The notes beneath the pieces were generated by a model. That model saw nothing but the letters and a program-made list of their open reading frames with translations, was not told where the DNA came from and did no database searches. From JBBSOW01 sp038259365 (GTDB lineage: Bacteria > Actinomycetota > Actinomycetes > Propionibacteriales > Propionibacteriaceae), in NCBI GenBank assembly GCA_038259365.1, contig JBBSOW010000037.1, positions 1 through 28,156 on the forward strand: a stretch of DNA of 28,156 nt, in the 5' to 3' direction. Below, one piece after another: positions 22,658 to 28,156 of the stretch. The translations under genes and the position numbers were made by a program. Within the stretch, counting starts at the first letter, position 1. The number at the start of each line of letters is the position of its first letter.

Positions 22658-23929
22658 ATGCCCGATTTCAACGACACGTTTACACCCATTCGGATGCTTC
22701 CGATCCCCTCGCTCGACGAGGCCGCCGAAGCTCCCGACAACAGCGAGATCCGCAAGGTCGCCGACGCGGTCCTGCAGGGGTTGCAGTACTCCTTCGCCGC
22801 CGTGGCGGCCGATCCGAGCATCGAAGCCAAGGCGGGCTCGCTGGAGGCGGAGGCCAAGGTGGCCCTGGCGGCCCTACCCGAGGTGCGGCGCAGGAAGTAC
22901 ACGAGCGCCGGAAAGTCCGTGATGAGCGACGACCGCACCCGGAAGATCGTTTTCGGCAATGCGGGCTCGATGAAGCCGGAAACCTTCGTCGAAAAGGGCG
23001 GGTTCGATCAGCTCACGGAGCACGTCACCATGCCGAAGTTGGACCCCAAGCTGCTGGGAATGCGCACCGATCGAATCCTGGTTCCGCTGGACAGGTTGAA
23101 CCAGGGTGATGGCACGCTCAGCGTGGAGTCCGGAGCCAGCCTGGAGAATCTGCAGACCCGGATGGCCGAGGCCGATGTGGCCGCCCAGGACAGCGGCTTG
23201 ATCAACGAAGAACGGATGGACGACATCTGGGGCCGCTACTGCGAGGGAGATCCTTTCGGTCAGGACACGGTTTCGGGTGACTTCGAGCCCTTCGCGACGA
23301 CCAACAAGCTCGGCCTGTGGGTCAGCCAGGTGAAGTGTGTCGACGAGACCAATCCTGAGTTCTGGGGTCACGACGAAATCGCGCTGGCGGGCGTCAGCGT
23401 CGACGAGGATGGCGATGTGAAGAAGATCGCCGAGACCTACATCGGCGGCGGATTCGACGACGGTGACGCCAAATCCTACCCCAACTGGCGCTATACCTGG
23501 TTCAACCTCAACGAGGGCAAGTACTGGCCCAAGCGCTACAGCGTCTCCTTCCTGCTGGCCGAGAAAGACAACGGTGGTTTGTCCGACTTCCTGCAAAGCG
23601 TGTGGGACAAGGTCCGCGACCAAGTGAAGAAGGCCATCGAGGAGGCCGTCGGGGGCGTCGTCTCGGCTTACCTGGGCAAGGCCATCGGGGCGGCCATCGG
23701 AAAGGCCGTGGCCTGGGTGGTGGATGTGTTCGTCAAGTGGATCATTGGCCTGTTCAAGGACGATCTGTTTCCGGTAAAGACTGTGGCGGTCACGACGCCG
23801 AGCGCGTCGGCGCGGTGGCGCTACCCGAACGGAACCTGGGGCAATCCGTCCTCGGGCACGCGGGTGAGCCACTTCTACGGCCACGGCGGTCACTACACCA
23901 TCAGCTGGCATTGGCTGTTCCATTCGTGA
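22658..23929 (+). CDS. Unrecognised protein with amphipathic glycine-zipper helix and aromatic/His C-terminal tail
   Basis: 423 residues, no signal peptide, family not recognised. Seen in order: a helical, Ala/Glu-rich N-terminus (20-80); a mixed central part (85-215); a stretch at 218-305 with 'VKCVDETNPEFWGHDEIALAG', acidic 'DEDGD' and many aromatics, resembling a metal-binding beta-sandwich; an amphipathic start (308-330) running into a glycine-zipper hydrophobic helix at 331-366 (G-G-V-V..G-K-A-I-G-A-A-I-G-K-A-V..W-I-I-G) of the kind found in pore-forming or membrane-inserting proteins; then a tail (385-423) rich in Trp, Tyr, His and Gly (H-F-Y-G-H-G-G-H-Y-T). AGGAG lies nine bases before the ATG. 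It overlaps the subtilase gene by one base (TGATG), so the pair is translationally coupled. A membrane-active effector handled by the protease is my inference. Confidence 0.8.
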   Translation: MPDFNDTFTPIRMLPIPSLDEAAEAPDNSEIRKVADAVLQGLQYSFAAVAADPSIEAKAGSLEAEAKVALAALPEVRRRKYTSAGKSVMSDDRTRKIVFGNAGSMKPETFVEKGGFDQLTEHVTMPKLDPKLLGMRTDRILVPLDRLNQGDGTLSVESGASLENLQTRMAEADVAAQDSGLINEERMDDIWGRYCEGDPFGQDTVSGDFEPFATTNKLGLWVSQVKCVDETNPEFWGHDEIALAGVSVDEDGDVKKIAETYIGGGFDDGDAKSYPNWRYTWFNLNEGKYWPKRYSVSFLLAEKDNGGLSDFLQSVWDKVRDQVKKAIEEAVGGVVSAYLGKAIGAAIGKAVAWVVDVFVKWIIGLFKDDLFPVKTVAVTTPSASARWRYPNGTWGNPSSGTRVSHFYGHGGHYTISWHWLFHS

Positions 23930-24576
23930 TGACCGGCGCTCGCCCAGGGACTACCCCTACTCGGATCGCCCTGATCGACGGACTCGTCGATCGGGGCGAT
24001 CCCGACGTCCGGTCCGCCCGGGTGGAACGAGTGTCGACGCCCTGGGGGGCGGCTCCGGTGAGCCGACATGCCACGGCCTGTGCGGTACTGCTCATCGGTC
24101 AGGGCGTGCGAGAACCGGTGGGCATCCTGCCCGACGCCGTCCTCGTATCCGTACCCGTGCTGGGCGTCCGGGAGCGCTCACGCGCCGACCGCGACCGACT
24201 CATCGCACGCGGCATTGCTGCCGCTACCGAGGCCGGCGCCGAGGTGATCGCGATGCCATTCGGCCGGGCCGACGGCTCCAGGCGCATCTCTTTGGCGCTG
24301 GACGCTGCGGCCGATTCGGGGGTCGTGCTGTTTGCCGCAGCGGGCAACCTAGGCCCGAGCGTCCTGACGTTTCCGGCCAACCATCCCCGCGTCTGGTCGG
24401 TGACGGCCCGCGGGCCGGACGGGATTTTACCCGATTGCTGCGCTTGCGCCGACATCATCGCACTGGGTGAGTTCGCATCCTCGCGCTTACGCGGCACCTC
24501 GCCGGCCGTGGTCATCGCCGCCGGCCGGTGGCTACGCGCCGGTCGACCGGACCTCGCGGGCTACCGCTCGGCGTGA
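23929..24576 (+). CDS. Compact subtilisin-like (S8) serine peptidase
   Basis: 215 residues. All subtilase landmarks are present in order: Asp17 (A-L-I-D-G), His47 (S-R-H-A-T-A), the oxyanion Asn140 (A-A-A-G-N) and Ser191 (R-G-T-S-P-A). The spacings, 30, 93 and 51, are near those of subtilisin (32, 91, 66). It lacks a signal peptide and a propeptide, and only 24 residues follow the serine, so it is a cytosolic minimal catalytic domain. It carries a Cys-rich spot (C-C-A-C, 170-173). Local changes from the usual His-Gly-Thr and Asp-Ser/Thr-Gly motifs (H-A-T, D-G-L) suggest narrow specificity. It starts at ATG 23929, overlapping the upstream stop by one base, and likely acts on the upstream product. 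It is 21 bases from the convergent hydrolase gene. Confidence 0.85.
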   Translation: MTGARPGTTPTRIALIDGLVDRGDPDVRSARVERVSTPWGAAPVSRHATACAVLLIGQGVREPVGILPDAVLVSVPVLGVRERSRADRDRLIARGIAAATEAGAEVIAMPFGRADGSRRISLALDAAADSGVVLFAAAGNLGPSVLTFPANHPRVWSVTARGPDGILPDCCACADIIALGEFASSRLRGTSPAVVIAAGRWLRAGRPDLAGYRSA

Positions 24577-24597
24577 CACGCCCTTCCCTCCCGAGCC

Positions 24598-25296
24598 TCA
24601 GGGGGCGGCGGGTCGCTCGGCGAGCGCGGTCAGGGCCGCCGCCAGTTCTGCGGGCCGGCTGAACATCGGCCAGTGACCGGAATCCAGATCGACGAACTCC
24701 AGGCGGTGAGCCGCGGCCAGCTCGCGGATATCGCCGTCGGAGATCGAGGAGCGGGCCTGTTCGGGGGTGAACTCCGGACAGATCACGACGGTGGGGACGT
24801 CGTAGCGCCGGGCATCGTTTAGACGCACCGTCCCCCGCGTCACGGCCTCGGGCACGGTGACAGCTTGCGCCTCGAAAGCGGCGCGGGCGTCGGCATCGAG
24901 GTCGTCGGCGTCGGGGCCCTCGAAGGGTTCCCAGCCCGGGAACGGAACCGCGCCGTTCACGGGCTCGAAGATATCGGCGTAGGACTCGCCGTCGGCGGCG
25001 GGGAACCCGCCGATCAACCCCACCGAGCGCACCTTCTCCGCTCGTCGATCGGCCGCCACCCAGGCGAGCGTCGCGGCGGCCGAATGCCCCACCACGATCG
25101 CGCCATCGGGCGCCGCGTCGACGGCGGCCACCACCGCGTCGACCTGATCCTCGAAGGTGGCCGCACCGTTCCCGTCACCCTGCCCGGGAAGGGTCAGGGT
25201 CGTGCAGTCGTGTCCGGCCTCGGTCAGTTCGGGGGTGACCGCAGACCACGCTTGGCCGGTGAGCCACAACCCGGGTATCAGGATGAACGTTGCCAT
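24598..25296 (-). CDS. Alpha/beta hydrolase
   Basis: A 232-residue cytosolic alpha/beta-hydrolase. The first strand and oxyanion region are F-I-L-I-P-G-L-W (4-11), the nucleophile elbow is G-H-S-A-A (70-74, Ser72), and the catalytic His208 lies in D-S-G-H-W-P. It resembles the small esterase/salicylate-methylesterase-like hydrolases; substrate unknown. The start at 25296 was chosen because strand 1 begins at once and a TACCAT box lies six bases upstream (leaderless); the longer frame to 25359 overlaps the NUDIX gene and is arginine-rich. It is convergent with the peptidase gene. Confidence 0.9.
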   Translation of the reverse strand: MATFILIPGLWLTGQAWSAVTPELTEAGHDCTTLTLPGQGDGNGAATFEDQVDAVVAAVDAAPDGAIVVGHSAAATLAWVAADRRAEKVRSVGLIGGFPAADGESYADIFEPVNGAVPFPGWEPFEGPDADDLDADARAAFEAQAVTVPEAVTRGTVRLNDARRYDVPTVVICPEFTPEQARSSISDGDIRELAAAHRLEFVDLDSGHWPMFSRPAELAAALTALAERPAAP

Positions 25297-25302
25297 TGGG
25301 TG

Positions 25303-25308
25303 ATGGTA
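25303..25308 (-). promoter_or_regulatory. Leaderless -10 box (TACCAT)
   Basis: On the minus strand TACCAT ends exactly six bases before the ATG at 25296. This matches TANNNT with transcription beginning on the start codon. It lies just upstream of the NUDIX gene's stop (25319), giving the hydrolase its own promoter. Confidence 0.45.
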
Positions 25309-25318
25309 GGACACCGCT

Positions 25319-25837
25319 TCAGTGGTTCGTCGGCGGGGCGGGGGCGAGCGCCGCCTCAATCATTGGCCACCAGAACCTTTCGCCGGCGAGATCGCGGAAA
25401 TCGGAGACCTTCGTCCAGCATGGGTCGACGGCGTCGTCGAGGACCGCTTGCACCGGCAACTGAGCCTCCAGCTCGACGCGGAACAACCGCAGCACTCCAC
25501 CGCGCTCCGGCCACCGGCCCTGCACCCGGAGGGGGGTATAGACCTCGTACCCGCAGGCCCCGAGGCTCGCCGGGTCGAGGACGAGGTTCGTTTCCTCGGC
25601 GACCTCTCGGACCGCGCACTCGAGCGGGCTCTCACCCGGCTCCCGCCAGCCACCGGGAACCGACCGCTCGTCCCGACGCGGCGAGAACACCGTGACGCAG
25701 TGGTTGCCGCTGGTGATCAACACCAGGGTAGCGAACACGTCGGGGTCGCAAACCTCGCCTTCACCGGCGAACATGTCGATGGTGAAGCTGGCACCGTCGG
25801 GGAACTCTATCCGCTCCAACCGGGCGATCAACGTCAT
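25319..25837 (-). CDS. NUDIX hydrolase
   Basis: A 172-residue pyrophosphohydrolase of the NUDIX family. The Nudix box runs from G63 to about L85: G-x5-E69-x7-R-E-V-A-E-E-T-N-L, with Asn in place of the usual Gly before the last residue. Glu78, Glu81 and Glu82 are the Mg2+ ligands. An extra N-terminal part (1-32) precedes the domain. Family members hydrolyse nucleoside diphosphates linked to another group; the substrate is not evident. Its start lies only 35 bases from the divergent PIG-L gene, so their promoters must overlap. Confidence 0.9.
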   Translation of the reverse strand: MTLIARLERIEFPDGASFTIDMFAGEGEVCDPDVFATLVLITSGNHCVTVFSPRRDERSVPGGWREPGESPLECAVREVAEETNLVLDPASLGACGYEVYTPLRVQGRWPERGGVLRLFRVELEAQLPVQAVLDDAVDPCWTKVSDFRDLAGERFWWPMIEAALAPAPPTNH

Positions 25838-25860
25838 GCGGCGATTCCATCACGGTTGCG

Positions 25861-25866
25861 TACGCT
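25861..25866 (+). promoter_or_regulatory. Leaderless -10 box (TACGCT)
   Basis: TACGCT ends exactly six bases before the ATG at 25873, identical in sequence and distance to the box before the kinase gene at 575. The octamer GATTCCAT occurs twice around it (25843-25850 and 25867-25874). Confidence 0.5.
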
Positions 25867-25872
25867 GATTCC

Positions 25873-26595
25873 ATGGCAGCACAACTGGAGCGCTTTCCCA
25901 CCGACGACGTCAGCCGCGTCCTCTGCGTGGTGGCCCACCCCGACGACATGGAATACGGCACCTCTGCCGCGGTTGCGCATTGGGCCCGCAACGGCGTCGA
26001 GGTGTCCTACCTGCTGCTGACGCACGGTGAGGCGGGCATGCAGCGCCCTCCCGAGGAGGCCCGCGCGGTCCGCGCCGGGGAGCAGCGCGACGCCTGCGCG
26101 GCCGTCGGTGTCGAATCGTTAACCATATTGAACCATCCCGACGGCGTGTTAGAGCCCACCCTGGAGCTGCGCCGCGACATCGCCCGCATCATCCGGCAGC
26201 GGCGACCCGACGCGGTACTCACCATGACGTGGAGCGATGAGGTTCCGTGGGGGCTGAACCAGGCCGATCACCGGGTGGCGGGGCTGACCTGTGCGGACGC
26301 GGTCGCCGCGGCCGGGAACCGCTGGATCTTTCCCGAGCTCGTGGAGGAGGGTCTGGACCCGTGGCAGGCCCGCTGGCTGCTCATCTCGGGCAGCGGCGAT
26401 CCGACCCACGGCCTGGTCGTCGACGAGGCCGACGTGGCGGCCGCGGTCGCCTCGCTGGAATGCCATCTGGCCTACCTGGCCGATCTGCCGGATCACCCCA
26501 CGCCCGCCGACTTCATCCCGCCCATGCTCGCCGCCGGCGGGGAATCCATGGGCGTCGAGCACGCTGTGGTGTTTCGGGCTCACCAGCTGGGCTGA
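25873..26595 (+). CDS. PIG-L family deacetylase (LmbE-like)
   Basis: A 240-residue zinc-dependent N-deacetylase. The metal-binding A-H-P-D-D-M-E-Y-G motif is at 21-29, followed by 'VSYLLLTHGEAGMQR', and a second histidine region is A-D-H-R-V-A-G (about 135-141). The family removes acetyl groups from GlcNAc-type sugars, as in MshB (mycothiol synthesis) and Mca. Length and motif variants do not match a named member clearly, so the substrate is left open. Divergent from the NUDIX gene and preceded by a leaderless-type start. Confidence 0.9.
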   Translation: MAAQLERFPTDDVSRVLCVVAHPDDMEYGTSAAVAHWARNGVEVSYLLLTHGEAGMQRPPEEARAVRAGEQRDACAAVGVESLTILNHPDGVLEPTLELRRDIARIIRQRRPDAVLTMTWSDEVPWGLNQADHRVAGLTCADAVAAAGNRWIFPELVEEGLDPWQARWLLISGSGDPTHGLVVDEADVAAAVASLECHLAYLADLPDHPTPADFIPPMLAAGGESMGVEHAVVFRAHQLG

Positions 26596-26695
26596 GCCCG
26601 TCGGGGGTGGCATTAGACTCTTCCCAGAATTCCTCAGAGGCAGTCGATAGCCTGATCCGTTCCACGTCAAGTTCGAACCAGGAAGAAGGATAACC

Positions 26696-26956
26696 GTGAG
26701 CGAGAACAACCTCGAGTCATCCCAGGGCCCAGCCGGACAGTCCGGCGAGGCGACCATCGGAGCAACCGGCGACGCCCAAGACCCGTCGCTGGAGAAGGAT
26801 CCGTCGCAGTGGGTCAGCGGGGATGACCCCATGACCGAATCTCAGAAGTCCTACCTGGACACGCTGGCCAAGCAGGCCGGCGAGGAGCTGCCCGCCACGC
26901 TCACCAAGGCCGAGGCCTCCGAGCACATCGATCGGCTTCGAGGCGCACGGTCCTGA
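26696..26956 (+). CDS. DUF3072 domain protein
   Basis: An 86-residue protein. The C-terminal half carries the DUF3072 pattern: D-P-M-T-E-S-Q-K-S-Y-L-D-T-L-A (44-58), A-G-E, then L-T-K-A-E-A-S-E-H-I-D-R-L (69-81). The first 40 residues are polar and probably disordered. Function is unknown; such proteins are common small cytosolic proteins in actinomycetes. It starts with GTG, with GGAAGAAGGA (26681-26690) as a good ribosome site. It lies 53 bases ahead of the hemerythrin gene on the same strand. Confidence 0.88.
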   Translation: MSENNLESSQGPAGQSGEATIGATGDAQDPSLEKDPSQWVSGDDPMTESQKSYLDTLAKQAGEELPATLTKAEASEHIDRLRGARS

Positions 26957-27009
26957 GCCCAGGCTGGCTGCCCCAAGACCCGACAACGAACGAAGGGACT
27001 GCAACCCCC

Positions 27010-27558
27010 ATGGACATCACCGAAATCATCCTGCAGCAGCACGACCAGCAGCGCCGCATGTTCGCGCAGTTGGAAGAGTTCCCCGAAGACGACACCGAGG
27101 GCCTAGCGGCCGTCTGGTCACGATTGGAGATCCTGCTGGAGACCCACGCCGAGGCCGAGGAACTCTACTTCTACCCCGAACTGTTGACGATCGGCCAGGG
27201 GGCCGCCGACGCCGATTCGGTCGATGAAGAGGTCGAGGACGCCGTTCACGACCACAACGAGATCCGCGAGGCCATCCGTGCGGTCTCGAAGACTGAAGCC
27301 GGATCTGACGACTGGTGGCAAGGCGTCAGCGACGCCAACGTGGCCAATTCCGATCACATGGGCGAGGAAGAACGCCAAGACCTCGCCGATTTCCGGCGGC
27401 GGGCCTCGCTCGAACTACGTCACGAGATCGCGGTGAAGTTCCTTCGCTTCGAGGCGCTCAAGGCGGCCAAGGGCATCAAGCCGGTCGACAAGGATCCCGA
27501 CGATTACGTCGCCGATCCCGAGAAGGCACTCAGGGACGCGGGCGTCGAGGAGCGGTAG
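27010..27558 (+). CDS. Hemerythrin HHE domain protein
   Basis: A 182-residue four-helix-bundle protein that binds a di-iron centre. Likely ligands are His11 (Q-Q-H-D), His46 and Glu50 (E-T-H-A-E-A-E), His82 (D-H-N-E) and His116/Glu120 (S-D-H-M-G-E-E). Such proteins sense or bind oxygen or nitric oxide, or store iron, in the cytosol. An acidic, Asp/Lys-rich tail (155-182) follows the domain. GAAGGGA precedes the ATG. It may be co-transcribed with the DUF3072 gene, and a strong palindrome follows its stop. Confidence 0.9.
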   Translation: MDITEIILQQHDQQRRMFAQLEEFPEDDTEGLAAVWSRLEILLETHAEAEELYFYPELLTIGQGAADADSVDEEVEDAVHDHNEIREAIRAVSKTEAGSDDWWQGVSDANVANSDHMGEEERQDLADFRRRASLELRHEIAVKFLRFEALKAAKGIKPVDKDPDDYVADPEKALRDAGVEER

Positions 27559-27577
27559 CCGACCTCCCGAGGTCGGC
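27558..27577. terminator. Bidirectional palindromic terminator
   Basis: GCCGACCTC (27558-27566) and GAGGTCGGC (27569-27577) are perfect reverse complements with two bases between, giving an eight-pair stem and four-base loop. It begins at the last base of the hemerythrin stop codon and lies between it and the convergent gene, so it can end both transcripts. No T-run is present. Confidence 0.65.
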
Positions 27578-27597
27578 AAACCGATTTCTAGCGGCCG

Positions 27598-28155
27598 TTA
27601 CCGGCCGGCGAGGATGCTGACCTCGGCCAGGTTGCACGCCAAAGCGGTTTCCAGTGCGGCCACGCCTGGGTTTAGAGTTGTGCGCCCCAGCTTTGCCTGG
27701 CCGGGAAACATCCCGACTGTGAGGCTTCGCTTCTTGCCCGTGCCCTGCAGCTTCCACGATCCGCGGAGGCGCCCGTCGTGCAACAACACGCTCGCATACA
27801 TTCCGTTGGACGAGGTCCAGTAGTATTCGCGGGCCTCCGCATCGACAAAGCGCAGCCGGTTCTTCGGCGCGTATCCGCAGACGAGAGAGTCGAACTCTGC
27901 CAACAGACGGGTGCCGGGATCCGGTGCATCGACCCTGGCGTGGGGAGAATCGAAGAACTCTTGCCCATCAGGACCCCGTGCGGATCGCACCGCCCCAGCC
28001 CGGCTCAACCGGTCCAGCGAGGATCGGACGGCAGAGACTGGCGCACCGCTCCACCACGCTATGTCGGCCACCGCCGAGGGGCCGAGGCTGCGGACGTGGA
28101 GCCCGCACAACGAGTCGAGCGCGTCCTCGAAGGACGCCAGCGCACGGGCGGGGTC
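27598..28155 (-). CDS. Winged-helix DNA-binding domain protein (HTH_42/AlkZ-like), partial
   Basis: The last 185 codons of a gene whose start lies beyond the right edge; the frame is open to the last base. The visible part begins in the family's helical region, then 'LGPSAVADIAWWSGAPVSAVRSSLDRL', the conserved A-D-x-A-W-W motif of winged-helix DNA-binding-domain-containing proteins (AlkZ/YcaQ-like, DUF1006). 'AEFDSLVCGYAPKNRLRFVDA' and 'VLLDGRLRGSWKLQ'-like C-terminal strands follow. Relatives include DNA glycosylases that unhook crosslinks and bulky adducts; the catalytic residues are in the missing part, so activity cannot be judged. The apparent start at 28110 is only an internal TTG. Confidence 0.8.
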   Translation of the reverse strand, partial: DPARALASFEDALDSLCGLHVRSLGPSAVADIAWWSGAPVSAVRSSLDRLSRAGAVRSARGPDGQEFFDSPHARVDAPDPGTRLLAEFDSLVCGYAPKNRLRFVDAEAREYYWTSSNGMYASVLLHDGRLRGSWKLQGTGKKRSLTVGMFPGQAKLGRTTLNPGVAALETALACNLAEVSILAGR

Positions 28156-28156
28156 C

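Noticed and set aside
22510..23109. 199-codon plus-strand frame overlapping the start of the 423-residue gene
   Set aside because: Its sequence beyond 22658 is Arg/Gly-rich frame-shift text, it lacks a ribosome site, and the alternative frame has AGGAG and coherent protein sequence.
1..28156. CRISPR arrays, tRNA genes, insertion sequences
   Set aside because: No spaced direct repeats, tRNA-like arms with the TTCRA core, transposase motifs or terminal repeats with target duplications were found by reading.

Overview
The window is high-GC DNA with actinobacterial character. Signs are GC-rich third codon positions, lipoprotein signal peptides, LacI-type regulators, GTG starts, and several start codons placed exactly six bases after a TANNNT box, the leaderless-transcript layout common in Actinobacteria. 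Gene content (sugar ABC systems, a PPK2 polyphosphate kinase, a GH130 enzyme, DUF3072, hemerythrin, a PIG-L deacetylase) fits a soil- or sludge-type actinomycete, perhaps Propionibacteriales. That placement is an inference only. No rRNA, tRNA, CRISPR array, insertion sequence or integrase was seen.

Layout. 1-1930 (+): a flavin-reductase-like stress protein, a P-loop kinase-like protein, a fragment carrying a methyltransferase motif I, and a gamma-glutamylcyclotransferase-like protein. 1884-4841 (-): a complete ribose/fructose-type ABC importer (binding protein, permease, ATPase) with a LacI-type palindrome upstream. 5042-5845 (+): a GNAT acetyltransferase. 5857-12294 (-) plus 12513-14558 (+): a carbohydrate locus. 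A LacI regulator, binding lipoprotein, two MalF/MalG-type permeases, a GH130 enzyme and a PPK2 kinase lie on one strand. A secreted (alpha/alpha)6-barrel-like protein is divergent, and a candidate operator overlaps its promoter. The locus probably imports and breaks down a (beta-mannoside-like) oligosaccharide.

14604-22333 (-): a run of independent genes: SRPBCC protein, PQQ-type sugar dehydrogenase lipoprotein, S9 peptidase, APH-type phosphotransferase, arylsulfotransferase-type lipoprotein, MFS transporter. 22658-24576 (+): a two-gene islet inserted between minus-strand genes. It encodes a 423-residue protein with an acidic 'CVDETNP..WGHDE' segment, a glycine-zipper membrane-active helix and an aromatic/His tail, and, one base overlapping, a 215-residue subtilase with an intact Asp/His/Asn/Ser set but no signal or propeptide. 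I recognise no described system with this make-up, and it is the best candidate for something new.

24598-28156: alpha/beta hydrolase, NUDIX hydrolase, PIG-L deacetylase, DUF3072 protein, hemerythrin, and a winged-helix DNA-binding-domain protein cut by the window edge.
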